Source of the DNA: Xanthomonas sp. XNM01
GTDB taxonomy: Bacteria > Pseudomonadota > Gammaproteobacteria > Xanthomonadales > Xanthomonadaceae
Length of the DNA: 64,000 nucleotides
Assembly: GCF_014851915.1 (NCBI RefSeq)
Contig: NZ_JACVAP010000001.1
Coordinates: forward strand, 62,001 to 126,000
Direction: 5' to 3'
The position numbers and the translations under genes are program-made. Shown here piece after piece: positions 39,557 to 49,660 of the stretch. The notes beneath the pieces are model-generated. The model was not told the DNA's origin. It made no database searches and saw only the letters and a program-made list of their open reading frames with translations. Numbering within the stretch: the first letter of the stretch is position 1; every line of letters starts with the position of its first letter.

Positions 39557-41854
39557 TCAGTGCTTGGGCGTGATCGCCGCGGCCGCGGCCGCAGCGGCGG
39601 TCGAGACCGGCGTCGCGCGCTTCGGCGCCACCCACAGGCGGAACACGAAGATCGCCAGCGCGAACGCGCCGACGCTGAACAGCGTGTCGGCTGGGACGCG
39701 CATCCACACCAGCAGGTCGATCAGCGGCTGCTGCATGAACTCGGCCGAGCGGGCGTACCAGTAGCCGTGCTTGAGCGTGGCGTTGAGCTGCAGGATGCCC
39801 AGCGGCAGCAGGGTGAAGGCGGACATGCCGGCCAGGCCGATGTTGAGCGACCAGAAGCTGGTCTTCATCAGTCGCTCGCTCCACTGCAGGTCCGGCTTGA
39901 GGCCGCGCAGGCAGAACAGCATCAGGCCGATGCCGAGCATGCCGTACACGCCGAACAGCGCGGTGTGGCCGTGGTTGGCGGTCAGGTTCAGGCCCTGCAT
40001 GTAGTACAGCGGCAGCGGCGGGTTGATCAGGAAGCCGAACAGGCCGGCGCCCACCAGGTTCCAGAACGAGACCGCGATGAAGAACATGATCGGCCACTTG
40101 TACTTCTGCATCCACGGTGTGGACTTGCCCATTCTGTAGCTGTGGTACGCCTCGAAGCCGACATAGGCCAGCGGCACCACTTCCAGCGCCGAGAAGCTGG
40201 CGCCCAGCGCGATGACCGAGGTCGGCGTGCCGGTGAAGTACAGGTGGTGCAGGGTGCCGAGCACGCCGCCGGCCATGAACACGATGGTGGCGAACAGCAC
40301 GGCGACCGTGGCGGTGCGCACCTGCAGCAGGCCCAGGCGGGTGAACAGGAAGGCGATGACCGCCACCGCGAACACCTCGAAGAAGCCTTCGACCCACAGG
40401 TGGACGACCCACCAGCGCCAGTACTCGACCATCGACAGGTGGGTGTGCTCGCCCCACATCAGGCCGGCCGCGTAGAACACGCCGATCGCGACCACCGACA
40501 GGAACAGCAGGCTGACGATGGACTTGGACTCGCCGCCGTTGCGGATCGCCGGCCACAGCGCACGGCCGACCAGGGTCAGCCACAGCACCAGACCGATGAA
40601 CAGGAACCACTGCCAGAAGCGGCCGAGGTCGACGTATTCCCAGCCCTGGTGGCCGAACCAGAAGTTGCGGTCCAGGCCGAGCTTCTGCATCACCGCGAAC
40701 CACTGGCCCGTGAACGAGCCGACCACGATGATCACCAGGCAGGCCAGCAGCACGTTGACGCCGAGCCGCTGGAACTTCGGCTCGTGGCCGGAGATCGCTG
40801 GCGCGATGTACAGGCCCATGCCCAGCCAGGCGGTAGCGATCCACAGCACGGCCAGCTGCGTGTGCCAGGTGCGGGTCAGCGCGTAGGGCAGGATCTCGGA
40901 CAGCGCGAAGCCGTAGGCTTCCTGGCCTTCCACCTGGTAGTGCGCGGTGGTCGCACCCAGCAGGATCTGCACCAGGAACAACGCGATCACCACCCAGAAG
41001 TACTTGGCGGTGGCTCGCATCGACGGGGTGACCTTGATCGCCGCCAGCGGGTCGGTCTTGGGCAGCACCGGCTCCATCTCGTCGCCGTGGTTGACCGCGT
41101 AGTGCCAGCCGAGCAGGCCGATGCCCGCGATCAGGAACAGCACGCTGAACACGGTCCACATGAAGGCGCCCGGAGGCGCGGTGTTGCCGACCAGCTCGTC
41201 GTAGGGCCAGTTGGCGGTGTAGGTGATGGTGTCGCCCGGACGTTCGGTGATCGACGACCACGCCGCCCACCAGTAGAACGCCGTCATCTGCCGGCGGTGT
41301 TCGGCATCGGGCACGGTGTCGTTGCGCATCGCATAGGCTTCGCGCAGCTCGACCATCGACGGATCGTTGCCGAACAGCACCTCGTAGTGCGCGGCGACCT
41401 GGCGGATGGCCGCGGCACGATCATTGTCGATGGTGACGTTGCCGGTGGCGGCCTCGTAGGTGTTCGGGCGCAGCAGGTCCTGCACGCGACGCGTGTAGGC
41501 GGCCTGGGTCGGCCCGTCCAGCTGCGTGTAGCTGTCCACGCCATGCTCGCGCTTTGCCCAGATGTCGAGCACGGCCTCGGCCTCGCGGTGCAGCCAGTCG
41601 GCGCCCCAGTCCGGCGCGACGTAGCCGCCATGGCCCCAGATCGAGCCGAGCTGCTGGCCGCCGATCGACTGCCAGACCTGGCGGCCGGTCTCGATGTCCT
41701 TGCGCGTGTAGAGGACCTCGCCGGTCTGGTCGACCAGTGCCTCCGGCAAGGGAGGGGCGTGGCGGTGGACTTCGCTGCCGACCCAGAGCAGGACGGCGAA
41801 CGAAGCGATGAGCAGGGCAGCGAGCCCGACCCATAGCTTGCGGGTGGAATTCAT
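39557..41854 (-). CDS. norB: Quinol-dependent nitric oxide reductase (qNOR)
   Basis: 765 residues. The N-terminal ~220-residue extension with a first helix and periplasmic part (SIGGQQLGSIWGHGGYVAPD) marks the single-subunit quinol type. The catalytic core has 12 helices with haem and Fe_B histidines in YALTRTWHTQLAVLW, WWVVHLWVEGFFEV, GTLHHLYF and LTANHGHTALFGVYG. It reduces NO to N2O with ubiquinol, fitting the anaerobic UQ genes of the window. No norC or norQD is needed or present. FNR-type boxes lie upstream. Confidence 0.96.
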   Translation of the reverse strand: MNSTRKLWVGLAALLIASFAVLLWVGSEVHRHAPPLPEALVDQTGEVLYTRKDIETGRQVWQSIGGQQLGSIWGHGGYVAPDWGADWLHREAEAVLDIWAKREHGVDSYTQLDGPTQAAYTRRVQDLLRPNTYEAATGNVTIDNDRAAAIRQVAAHYEVLFGNDPSMVELREAYAMRNDTVPDAEHRRQMTAFYWWAAWSSITERPGDTITYTANWPYDELVGNTAPPGAFMWTVFSVLFLIAGIGLLGWHYAVNHGDEMEPVLPKTDPLAAIKVTPSMRATAKYFWVVIALFLVQILLGATTAHYQVEGQEAYGFALSEILPYALTRTWHTQLAVLWIATAWLGMGLYIAPAISGHEPKFQRLGVNVLLACLVIIVVGSFTGQWFAVMQKLGLDRNFWFGHQGWEYVDLGRFWQWFLFIGLVLWLTLVGRALWPAIRNGGESKSIVSLLFLSVVAIGVFYAAGLMWGEHTHLSMVEYWRWWVVHLWVEGFFEVFAVAVIAFLFTRLGLLQVRTATVAVLFATIVFMAGGVLGTLHHLYFTGTPTSVIALGASFSALEVVPLAYVGFEAYHSYRMGKSTPWMQKYKWPIMFFIAVSFWNLVGAGLFGFLINPPLPLYYMQGLNLTANHGHTALFGVYGMLGIGLMLFCLRGLKPDLQWSERLMKTSFWSLNIGLAGMSAFTLLPLGILQLNATLKHGYWYARSAEFMQQPLIDLLVWMRVPADTLFSVGAFALAIFVFRLWVAPKRATPVSTAAAAAAAAITPKH

Positions 41855-41914
41855 GGGGTTTTCACTCGGCGTTGGGTAACGCGCGCATGTTCGTCGCGTG
41901 TCGCCGCGGCCTCC

Positions 41915-41928
41915 ATGACGTACGTCAA
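41915..41928 (-). promoter_or_regulatory. FNR/Anr-like box for norB
   Basis: ATGACGTACGTCAA, i.e. TTGACGTACGTCAT leftward, one mismatch, centred 67 bp from the norB ATG. The hexamer GAACAT at the expected distance keeps the A and final T. Confidence 0.65.
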
Positions 41929-41964
41929 GCCATGCCGGCGATGCAGGTTGCCGGCGGCCGTTCC

Positions 41965-41978
41965 ATGATCCAGATCAT
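41965..41978. promoter_or_regulatory. Palindrome ATGATCCAGATCAT upstream of norB
   Basis: Same architecture as an FNR box (5-4-5) but with A/T exchanged at both outer positions, giving a near-perfect palindrome 117 bp from norB. It could be a weak FNR site or the site of an NO-responsive FNR/CRP relative. Confidence 0.45.
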
Positions 41979-42566
41979 GGCGCGGATGTGTCGCAGGCAC
42001 CGATGGCCTGATCCGTGGCCTGCATGCACGACCAGAGAGAGAGGCCAGGCAGTCTCCCGGATTCCGTGGCGTGGACCGTGGCGGTGCTGGTGCGGTATGC
42101 GCTCGACGCGCGAGGTCGGCGGCATGCCCGCAGCCATGACGCTGGTTGGACGCGCTCCTGACGTCGACACCGAGAAAAGGGGGCGCTTGAATCGCTGCCG
42201 TTCGCCTGCCTGCCCGGAGCGGCCTCGGCGTGCGGGTCGGCGCTGAGGCCGCTGCCGGCGTCGACACCTGCGTGCGCGCGATGCCGGCCGCCCGACGCTG
42301 TCCGGCGCAAGGGCGGGGGGCGATGGCGGTCTCCGTTCCGCCGCCGGGGCGGCGTCACCGTGTCGCGGTAAAGGAATCCGTCGACGAAAGGCGGCTCGGG
42401 CAGTCAGCGGCCGCAGGACACCCGTGGATCGGCGACGATGCTTCGTCGGGCCTGCATCGCCCGCCGGCAGGTGCGTGTCGCCGCGTCCGGCCGGTCGAGC
42501 GGTGCGGCTGACCGGGTCGGCGTCGGCGAGCGGGTCGACCGGGATTCCGCGGAACGGGTGCGCCGA
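41979..42566. other. Non-coding stretch between norB control region and the FNR gene
   Basis: About 588 bases. Frames here are Arg/Pro/Ala-rich and lack ribosome-binding sites; no gene is supported. It lies behind the FNR gene's 3' end and before the norB boxes. Confidence 0.5.
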
Positions 42567-43337
42567 TCAGTGGCGCAGGACTGCCAGCGCGATTTCCTCG
42601 AGCCGGGTCAGGTCCATGATCTCCACGTCGCGCTGCTTGATCTGCAGCAGGCCGTCGCGCTCGAAACGGCGCAGCACGCGGCTGACCGTTTCCGGAGCCT
42701 GGCGCAGGTAGTTGGCGATGTCGGTGCGCGACATCGTCAGCTGGAAGCGGCGCGGCGAGAACCCGCGCTGAGCCAGGCGCCGCGACAGGCCGATCAGGAA
42801 CGCGGCCATGCGCTCGTCGGCCGAATGGTCGCCGGCGAACAGCGAGGCCACGCCGATGTCGCGGCTCATCAGCCGGAACAGGTGCTGCTGCAGGTTGGGC
42901 AGGCGCGCGGCGAGCAGGGCGATGCGCGGGAACGAGAACCGGCACAGCATCACCGTGTCCAGCGCCACCGCATTGCAGGGGTAGTGGTCGCCATCGATCG
43001 CGTTGAGGCCGATGACCTCGCCGGGCAGATGGAAGCCCAGCACCTGCTCGCGGCCGTCGCGGTCGATCAGGTAGGTCTTGACCGTGCCGGCCCGCACCGC
43101 GGCGATCGCATCGAAGCGGTCGCCTTCGCGGAACACGTGGTCGCCGGCCTTGAGCGGGCCGACATGCTCGACCAGCACGTGCAGGTCCATCAGCGCCCGC
43201 TTGTCCATGCCTTCGGACAGGCAGGCCTGCGAGAACGCGCAGGTCGAACAGAATGTCAGCGTGTCGCCATCGTCAGCGATGATGCTGGCATCGGTGCGCG
43301 GGAATACGACGCCCATGCCGCTCCGTTCCGAACTCAT
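42567..43337 (-). CDS. anr: FNR/Anr oxygen-sensing regulator
   Basis: 256 residues. N-terminal cysteines CSTCAFSQAC (C-x2-C-x5-C) plus a fourth in DHYPCNAV give the [4Fe-4S] ligand set, so it senses O2 rather than only NO. The cNMP-like domain and dimer helix follow. The DNA-recognition helix APETVSRVLRRF carries E-xxSR, which reads TTGAT half sites. ATG at 43337 follows GGGAGGACC. It is the likely activator of the boxes throughout the window. Named anr because it is FNR with Fe-S in a non-enteric. Confidence 0.93.
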   Translation of the reverse strand: MSSERSGMGVVFPRTDASIIADDGDTLTFCSTCAFSQACLSEGMDKRALMDLHVLVEHVGPLKAGDHVFREGDRFDAIAAVRAGTVKTYLIDRDGREQVLGFHLPGEVIGLNAIDGDHYPCNAVALDTVMLCRFSFPRIALLAARLPNLQQHLFRLMSRDIGVASLFAGDHSADERMAAFLIGLSRRLAQRGFSPRRFQLTMSRTDIANYLRQAPETVSRVLRRFERDGLLQIKQRDVEIMDLTRLEEIALAVLRH

Positions 43338-43356
43338 CCGGTCCTCCCGGGCAGAT

Positions 43357-44754
43357 TCAGACGGTACGGGAGAACTGCGTGGTCGCAGTTCCGGGCGCTG
43401 GCAGGTATCGGTCGAAGCACATCGCAATGATACGCAGCAGGAGCTTGCCCCGGGAAGTCGCGCGCATGCCGGCCGCGCTCACCTCGACCAGGCCGTCGTC
43501 GGCGAGCGCGCCCAGGCGCTGCACGGCTTCGGCGAAGTAGCTGCGGAAATCGATCACGTGGCGCTCGCCCACCCGGTCGAAGTCCAGCTCGCCGTGGCAC
43601 ATCAGCTGCTGGATCACGTCGGCGCGCAGGACGTCGTCCTCGTTCATCCGCATCCCGCGCCAGACCGGCAGCCGGCCCTCGTCGATGGCCTGCTCCCAGC
43701 TCTGCAGGTCGCGCGGATTCTGGCTGAAGCTGGCGCCGATGTGGCTGATCGCGCTGACGCCCAGGCCGATCAGGTCGCTGTCGGCGCAGGTGGTGTAGCC
43801 CATGAAGTTGCGGTGCAGGCCGCCCTTGGCCTGGGCGATGGCCAGCTCGTCGGTGGGCAGGGCGAAGTGGTCCATGCCGATGTAGACGTAACCGGCCTCG
43901 CCCAGGCGCTCGATCGCGCGCTGCAGCAGGGCCAGCTTCACTTCGGGCGTCGGCAGCTCTTCCTCGCGGATCTGGCGCTGCGGGCGGAACAGGCTGGGCA
44001 GGTGCGCGTAGCTGTAGATCGCGAACCGGTCCGGGCGCGCCTCCAGTGCGATGTCCAGGGTGCGCTCGAAACCCTCCAGGCTCTGCCGCGGCAGGCCGTA
44101 GATCAGGTCGACGTTGACCGAGCGCATGCCGTTGGCGCGGCAGGCCTCGATCACCGCCAGGGTCTGCTCGACGCTCTGGATCCGGTTGACCGCCTGCTGC
44201 ACCGCCGGGTCGAAGTCCTGCACGCCGAGGCTGGCGCGGTTGAAGCCGGCCTTGGCCAGCACCGCGATGTCCTCGGGCGAGACGAAGCGGGGATCGAGCT
44301 CGATCGAGCAGTCCAGCTGCTGGCCGCGGGCGAGCTGGAAGTGACGGGCGATCACGTCCACCGTCTCGGCCAGCTGCTCGGGCGAGAGGAAGTTGGGCGT
44401 GCCGCCGCCGAAGTGCAGCTGCACCACCTCGCGGTCGCGGTCGAACAGCGGCGCCATCATCCCGATCTCGCGGTAGAGCCGGGTCAGGTAGGCGTCGCCA
44501 CGCGCGGTGTCGCGGGTGATGATGCGGTTGCAGCCGCAGTAGAAGCACGGGCTGGTGCAGAACGGCACGTGCACGTAGATCGACATCGGGCGCGGGATCG
44601 GATCGCCGTTGGTGATCGACGCGATCTCGCGCAGGTCGGCTTCGCGGAAGGAGGAGGAGAACTGCGGCGCGGTCGGATACGACGTATACCGGGGACCGGG
44701 AAGGTCGTAACGGCGCAGCAGCTCCGGATCGAAGAGGGGCGTGGTCGGGGGCAT
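43357..44754 (-). CDS. hemN: Oxygen-independent coproporphyrinogen III dehydrogenase
   Basis: 465 residues. Radical-SAM motif CTSPCFYCGCNR (C-x3-C-x2-C-x-C) near residue 67, N-terminal RYTSYPTAPQF and HFGGGTPNFLS are typical of HemN. It makes haem without oxygen, needed for the many cytochromes here. Divergent from napE. The ATG at 44754 has no ribosome-binding site, and the FNR box predicts transcription from this base. Confidence 0.95.
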   Translation of the reverse strand: MPPTTPLFDPELLRRYDLPGPRYTSYPTAPQFSSSFREADLREIASITNGDPIPRPMSIYVHVPFCTSPCFYCGCNRIITRDTARGDAYLTRLYREIGMMAPLFDRDREVVQLHFGGGTPNFLSPEQLAETVDVIARHFQLARGQQLDCSIELDPRFVSPEDIAVLAKAGFNRASLGVQDFDPAVQQAVNRIQSVEQTLAVIEACRANGMRSVNVDLIYGLPRQSLEGFERTLDIALEARPDRFAIYSYAHLPSLFRPQRQIREEELPTPEVKLALLQRAIERLGEAGYVYIGMDHFALPTDELAIAQAKGGLHRNFMGYTTCADSDLIGLGVSAISHIGASFSQNPRDLQSWEQAIDEGRLPVWRGMRMNEDDVLRADVIQQLMCHGELDFDRVGERHVIDFRSYFAEAVQRLGALADDGLVEVSAAGMRATSRGKLLLRIIAMCFDRYLPAPGTATTQFSRTV

Positions 44755-44788
44755 GGATGCAGGCTAGCGCGCGCACTTATCCGCAACA

Positions 44789-44802
44789 TTGATGCAGATC
44801 AA
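44789..44802. promoter_or_regulatory. FNR/Anr box TTGATGCAGATCAA shared by hemN and nap
   Basis: Perfect match, centred 41.5 bp from the hemN ATG and 102 bp from napE. Leftward, TAGCCT (44766-44761) follows after exactly 22 bases as the hemN -10. Rightward the -10 is weaker (AAGATT at 44825). Confidence 0.87.
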
Positions 44803-44897
44803 GGGTTGGCGATGCGGCGATGTGAAGATTCTTCGCCATGTGATAGCGTCCGCACGTCGAGACAGCCAGTCGCCGCGCACGCCAAGGGGGCATGCCG

Positions 44898-45062
44898 ATG
44901 GACCCGCCACATCGCAACGAAGGCAAAGCCCGCGAACGCACCGCGTTCCTGCTGTTGACGGCTGTCGTCTTTCCCACGCTCGCGGTCCTGTTCGTTGCCG
45001 CCTACGGCTTCGCGGTCTGGTTCTGGCAGATGTTCGTCAGCGGCCCGCCGACCGGGCACTGA
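44898..45062 (+). CDS. napE: NapE small membrane protein
   Basis: 54 residues: a short polar N-terminus (NEGKARERTAF), one long membrane helix and the typical GPP ending (SGPPTGH). AAGGGGG seven bases before supports the ATG at 44898 over 44892. First gene of the nap operon; NapE's role is unknown. Confidence 0.85.
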   Translation: MDPPHRNEGKARERTAFLLLTAVVFPTLAVLFVAAYGFAVWFWQMFVSGPPTGH

Positions 45063-45065
45063 GCG

Positions 45066-45581
45066 ATGGCCGCCTCACCCGACCTCTCCCGCCGCGCGCT
45101 GCTGCGCGGGCGTGTCCACGCGCCGCCACCCCTGCGGCCGCCGTGGGCGCTGGCCGAGCCCGCCTTCCTCGCCGCCTGCACCGCCTGCGACCGCTGCATC
45201 CAGGCCTGTCCGGAACAGGTCCTGGTCCGCGCCGGTGGCGGCCTGCCGGTGTTCGAGCCGGCCCGCGGCGAATGCACGTTCTGCGGTGACTGTGCCGATG
45301 CCTGCGCGCCCCGCGCGCTGCAGCGCGGCGCATCCGCGCCATGGGGCCACGTCGCCGTGCTCGGCGAGGCCTGCCTGACCGGGCAGGGCGTGGTCTGCCT
45401 CAGCTGCGCCGAGGCCTGCCCGGAGCGGGCGATCCGCATGCAGCGCCGTGGCCCGGTCGCGGTGCCGGTGATCGACCCGGCAACGTGCAGCGGCTGCGGC
45501 GCCTGTGTTGGCGTGTGCCCGACCGCGGCCGTCTCGCTGCGTGCCGACGCCGGCGTCCCATCGACTGGAGTGCCCGCATGA
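45066..45581 (+). CDS. napF: NapF iron-sulfur protein
   Basis: 171 residues with an arginine-rich N-terminus ([12 protein letters not shown]). Cys clusters are [33 protein letters not shown] and [12 protein letters not shown], giving several [4Fe-4S] centres. It is a cytoplasmic protein that assists NapA maturation. Stop overlaps napD. Confidence 0.92.
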   Translation: MAASPDLSRRALLRGRVHAPPPLRPPWALAEPAFLAACTACDRCIQACPEQVLVRAGGGLPVFEPARGECTFCGDCADACAPRALQRGASAPWGHVAVLGEACLTGQGVVCLSCAEACPERAIRMQRRGPVAVPVIDPATCSGCGACVGVCPTAAVSLRADAGVPSTGVPA

Positions 45582-45874
45582 AGCGCCACGATGTCCATAT
45601 CGCCAGTTTCGTCGTCCAGCACCGGGCCGAGGCGCTCGACACGCTGCTGGCGGCCATCGCGGCCAGCGACGACCTGGAACTGGCCGGCAGCGAAGGCTTC
45701 CGCAGCATCGTGCTGTGCGAATCCGGCGACCAGTACGCGCTGATGGACCGCGTCGAAAGCCTGCGCGCGCTGCCCGGCGTGCTCGGCGTCAATCTCGTCT
45801 ACCACCATGCGGAGCCACGCGAGGCGCTCGACGCCCCGCTGGCATCGCCTTCCGTCCCTGGAGCCGCGTCATGA
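45578..45874 (+). CDS. napD: NapD Tat-signal chaperone
   Basis: 98 residues with the NapD fold pattern ([31 protein letters not shown]). It binds the twin-arginine leader of NapA and delays export until the cofactor is inserted. ATG overlaps napF stop (ATGA); its stop overlaps napA. Confidence 0.9.
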   Translation: MKRHDVHIASFVVQHRAEALDTLLAAIAASDDLELAGSEGFRSIVLCESGDQYALMDRVESLRALPGVLGVNLVYHHAEPREALDAPLASPSVPGAAS

Positions 45875-48366
45875 CGACCACCCGTCGCGATTTCATCCGC
45901 AACAGTGCCGTGGCCACGGCCGCCGCCGCCGCCGGCATGTCCGTGCCGGGCGCCACCACCAATTTCGTCGTCGAGGGCGACCTGACCGCGTTGAAGTGGG
46001 ACAAGGCGCCGTGCCGGTTCTGCGGCACCGGCTGCGGCGTCAACGTGGCGGTCAAGGAAGGGCGCGTGGTCGCCACCCATGGCGACGTGCATGCCGAGGT
46101 CAACCGCGGCATCAACTGCGTCAAGGGCTACTTCCTGTCCAAGATCCTGTACGGCAGCGACCGCCTGACCACGCCGCTGCTGCGCAAGAAGAACGGCGTC
46201 TACGCGAAGGACGGCGATTTCGTGCCGGTCGACTGGGACGAGGCCTTCGACGTGATGGCCGAGCAGTTCAAGAAGGTGCTCAGGACCAAGGGCGGCGACG
46301 GCATCGGCATGTTCGGCTCCGGCCAGTGGACGATCTTCGAGGGCTATGCGGCCAACAAGCTGATGAAGGCCGGCTTCCGCAGCAACCACATCGATCCGAA
46401 CGCCCGCCACTGCATGGCCTCGGCGGTGACCGGCTTCATGCGCACCTTCGGCATGGACGAGCCGATGGGCTGCTACGACGACATCGAGGCCGCCGACGCG
46501 TTCGTGCTGTGGGGCTCGAACATGGCCGAGATGCATCCGATCCTGTGGACCCGGGTCACCGACCGGCGCCTGTCGCGTCCGCACGTCAAGGTCGCGGTGC
46601 TGTCCACGTTCGAGCACCGCAGCTTCGAGCTTGCCGACATCCCGATCGTGTTCAAGCCGCAGACCGACCTGGTGATGCTCAACTACATCGCCAACCACAT
46701 CATCCAGAGCGGCAAGGTCAACAGGGACTTCGTCGACAAGCACACCACCTTCAAGCGCGGCAACGACGACATCGGCTACGGCCTGCGCCCGGAGCATCCG
46801 CTGCAGGTCGCGGCCAAGAACGCCGATGATCCGAACGGCGGCGAGCCGATCGACTTCGAGGCGTTCGCCCGTTTCGTCGCGCCATACACGCTGGACCGGG
46901 CGGTGGAGATGACCGGGGTCGAGCGCGGCTGGCTGCAGCAGCTGGCCGAACTGTACGCGAACCCCGAGATCAAGGTGATGTCGTTCTGGACCATGGGGTT
47001 CAACCAGCACACGCGTGGCACGTGGGCCAACAACATGGTCTACAACATCCACCTGCTGACCGGAAAGATCGCCACGCCCGGCAACAGCCCGTTCTCGCTG
47101 ACCGGCCAGCCCTCGGCCTGCGGCACCGCGCGCGAGGTCGGCACCTTCAGCCATCGCCTGCCGGCCGACATGGTGGTGACCAATCCCGAGCACCGCCACC
47201 ACGCCGAGGAAATCTGGAAGATCCCGCACGGGATCATCAAGGACAAGATCGGCTACCACGCGGTGGAGCAGAACCGCGCGCTGAAGGACGGCAAGCTCAA
47301 CGCCTACTGGGTGCAGGTCAACAACAACATGCAGGCGGCGGCGAACCTGCGTGAGGAGACCTGGCCCGGCTACCGCAATCCGGACAACTTCATCGTCGTC
47401 TCCGACGCCTATCCGACCGTGACCGCGCAGGCCGCCGACCTGATCCTGCCCGCGGCGATGTGGGTGGAGAAGGAGGGCGCCTACGGCAACGCCGAGCGCC
47501 GCACCCAGTTCTGGCACCAGCTGGTGGATGCGCCGGGCGACGCACGCTCGGACCTGTGGCAGCTGATGGAGTTCTCCAAGCGCTTCACCACCGATGAATG
47601 CTGGCCGGCCGAGCTGCTGGCCGCACATCCCGAATACAAGGGCAGGACCCTGTTCGACGTGCTGTACGCCAACGGCAAGGTCAACGCGTTTCCGGTCGAG
47701 CAGATCGAGGAAGGCTATGCCAACCGCGAGTCGGAGGCATTCGGCTTCTACGTGCAGAAGGGCCTGTTCGAGGAATATGCCGAGTTCGGCCGCGGCCACG
47801 CGCACGACCTGGCGCCGTTCGACGACTACCACCGTGCGCGCGGCATCCGCTGGCCGGTGGTCGATGGCAAGGAAACCCTGTGGCGCTACCGCGAAGGCGC
47901 CGACCCGTACGTGAAGGCGGGCAAGGGATTCGAGTTCTACGGCAACAAGGACGGACGCGCGGTGATCTGGGCGCTGCCCTACGAACCGCCGGCCGAGTCG
48001 CCGGACGACGATTACGACATGTGGCTGGTGACCGGTCGCGTGCTCGAACACTGGCATTCGGGTTCGATGACGATGCGCGTGCCCGAGCTCTACCGCGCGG
48101 TCCCGGCCGCGGTGGTGTTCATGAATCCGGACGATGCCCGCGCGCGCGGCCTCAAGCGCGGCGACCCGGTCAAGGTCGTGTCGCGGCGCGGCGAGATGCT
48201 CTCGCGGGTGGAAACGCGCGGCCGCAACCGCATGCCCAAGGGCGTGGTGTTCGTGCCGTGGTTCGATGCCGGCCAGCTGATCAACAAGGTCACGCTGGAC
48301 GCGACCGATCCGATCTCCAAGCAGACCGACTACAAGAAGTGCGCGGTCAGGATCCAGGCGGCGTAA
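45871..48366 (+). CDS. napA: Periplasmic nitrate reductase catalytic subunit
   Basis: 831 residues (E. coli 828). Tat leader [11 protein letters not shown], then the [4Fe-4S] site [10 protein letters not shown] with a distal Cys in GINCVKGYF, and the Mo-ligating Cys near residue 181 in [21 protein letters not shown] and the C-terminal molybdopterin domain follow. It reduces nitrate to nitrite in the periplasm. The start at 45871 overlaps napD by four bases. Confidence 0.97.
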   Translation: MTTTRRDFIRNSAVATAAAAAGMSVPGATTNFVVEGDLTALKWDKAPCRFCGTGCGVNVAVKEGRVVATHGDVHAEVNRGINCVKGYFLSKILYGSDRLTTPLLRKKNGVYAKDGDFVPVDWDEAFDVMAEQFKKVLRTKGGDGIGMFGSGQWTIFEGYAANKLMKAGFRSNHIDPNARHCMASAVTGFMRTFGMDEPMGCYDDIEAADAFVLWGSNMAEMHPILWTRVTDRRLSRPHVKVAVLSTFEHRSFELADIPIVFKPQTDLVMLNYIANHIIQSGKVNRDFVDKHTTFKRGNDDIGYGLRPEHPLQVAAKNADDPNGGEPIDFEAFARFVAPYTLDRAVEMTGVERGWLQQLAELYANPEIKVMSFWTMGFNQHTRGTWANNMVYNIHLLTGKIATPGNSPFSLTGQPSACGTAREVGTFSHRLPADMVVTNPEHRHHAEEIWKIPHGIIKDKIGYHAVEQNRALKDGKLNAYWVQVNNNMQAAANLREETWPGYRNPDNFIVVSDAYPTVTAQAADLILPAAMWVEKEGAYGNAERRTQFWHQLVDAPGDARSDLWQLMEFSKRFTTDECWPAELLAAHPEYKGRTLFDVLYANGKVNAFPVEQIEEGYANRESEAFGFYVQKGLFEEYAEFGRGHAHDLAPFDDYHRARGIRWPVVDGKETLWRYREGADPYVKAGKGFEFYGNKDGRAVIWALPYEPPAESPDDDYDMWLVTGRVLEHWHSGSMTMRVPELYRAVPAAVVFMNPDDARARGLKRGDPVKVVSRRGEMLSRVETRGRNRMPKGVVFVPWFDAGQLINKVTLDATDPISKQTDYKKCAVRIQAA

Positions 48367-48373
48367 GGAGGAC

Positions 48374-48946
48374 ATGGCCATGCAGAACAAATCGTTCCTG
48401 ATCGCCGCCGGGCTCGCCGGCGTGCTGCTGGTGCTGGTGTTCGTCGCCGGCTGGATGTTCGGCGGTCTGTCGGAGAAGAAGCAGGTCGCCGCCGCGACCG
48501 GGCCGGCGCCGGTGGCCACGCCGATCGACGAGGCTGGCCTGCTGCCCGTGCCGGGGCAGATCGATGCGATCCGCCGTGGCGTGCCGATCGACCAGGAGCA
48601 CGCACCGCCGGCGATGGCGCGGGTGGTCAACGACGACATCAAGCGCGTCCGCGCCTACCCGATGCAGCCGCCGACCATCCCGCACGCCATCGACGGCTAC
48701 GAGGTCGACAAGAACACCAACCGCTGCATGCTCTGCCACGCGCGCTCGAACGCGGCGACCTTCCAGGCGCCGCCGGTGTCGGTCACCCACTACATGGACC
48801 GCGACGACCAGTTCCTGGCGACGATCTCGCCGCGGCGCTACTTCTGCAGCCAGTGCCACGTGGTCCAGACCGATGCCCCGACCCTGGTCGCCAATACCTT
48901 CCAGGACATCGACAGCGTCCTGGCCGCGCCCGGGAAGGAGGACTGA
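48374..48946 (+). CDS. napB: NapB dihaem cytochrome c
   Basis: 190 residues with an N-terminal hydrophobic leader that has no clear cleavage site, and two haem motifs, CMLCH and CSQCH. It passes electrons from NapC to NapA. AAGGAGG just before the ATG is a strong ribosome-binding site. Confidence 0.95.
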   Translation: MAMQNKSFLIAAGLAGVLLVLVFVAGWMFGGLSEKKQVAAATGPAPVATPIDEAGLLPVPGQIDAIRRGVPIDQEHAPPAMARVVNDDIKRVRAYPMQPPTIPHAIDGYEVDKNTNRCMLCHARSNAATFQAPPVSVTHYMDRDDQFLATISPRRYFCSQCHVVQTDAPTLVANTFQDIDSVLAAPGKED

Positions 48947-48949
48947 GCC

Positions 48950-49549
48950 ATGCTGCGTCGCCTCCGCGACTGGGTCCTGGGCTACTGGCGTACCCTGCGC
49001 CGGCCGAGCGTGCACTACAGCCTGGGTTTCCTGACCCTGGCCGGCTTCATGGCCGGCGTGATCTTCTGGGGCGGCTTCAACACCGCGCTGGAGGCGACCA
49101 ACACCGAGGAGTTCTGCACCGGCTGCCACGAAATGCGCGACAACGTGTTCGAGGAGCTGAAGACCACGATCCACTACAGCAACCGCTCCGGCGTGCGCGC
49201 GACCTGCCCGGACTGCCACGTGCCGCACAACTGGACCGACAAGATCGCCCGCAAGATGCAGGCCTCCAAGGAGGTCTGGGGCAAGATCTTCGGCACCATC
49301 GATACCCGCGAGAAGTTCCTCGACCACCGCCTGGAACTGGCGATGCACGAGTGGGCGCGGCTGAAGGCCAACGATTCGCTGGAGTGCCGCAACTGCCACG
49401 ACTACGACTCGATGGACCTGACCCGGCAGGGCTCGCGGGCCGCGCAGATCCACAAGCTGTGGCTGGGGACCGGCGAGAAGACCTGCATCGACTGCCACAA
49501 GGGCGTCGCCCACCATCTGCCGGACATGCGGGGCGTGCCGCAGGGCTGA
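48950..49549 (+). CDS. napC: NapC tetrahaem quinol dehydrogenase
   Basis: 199 residues, one N-terminal membrane helix, then four haem sites: [31 protein letters not shown] and [13 protein letters not shown]. This is the NapC/NirT family, oxidising ubiquinol for NapB. Last gene of napEFDABC. Confidence 0.95.
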   Translation: MLRRLRDWVLGYWRTLRRPSVHYSLGFLTLAGFMAGVIFWGGFNTALEATNTEEFCTGCHEMRDNVFEELKTTIHYSNRSGVRATCPDCHVPHNWTDKIARKMQASKEVWGKIFGTIDTREKFLDHRLELAMHEWARLKANDSLECRNCHDYDSMDLTRQGSRAAQIHKLWLGTGEKTCIDCHKGVAHHLPDMRGVPQG

Positions 49550-49607
49550 TCGCCGCGGGCGCCGCCGCAGGCGGGCCTGCCTTCGGTACCGCATCCCCGA
49601 ACGGAAA

Positions 49608-49628
49608 CAGCCGGCACGAGGCCGGCTG
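49608..49628. terminator. Hairpin between napC and cysK
   Basis: CAGCCGGC and GCCGGCTG around ACGAG, between convergent genes. No T-run follows, so termination efficiency is uncertain. Confidence 0.5.
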
Positions 49629-49660
49629 CGTCCCGATTCCGCCGTGGCCCGACCGGTGGA

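Noticed and set aside
41979-42566. Protein gene between norB and anr
   Set aside because: Only Arg/Pro/Ala-rich frames on both strands without ribosome-binding sites or domain features.
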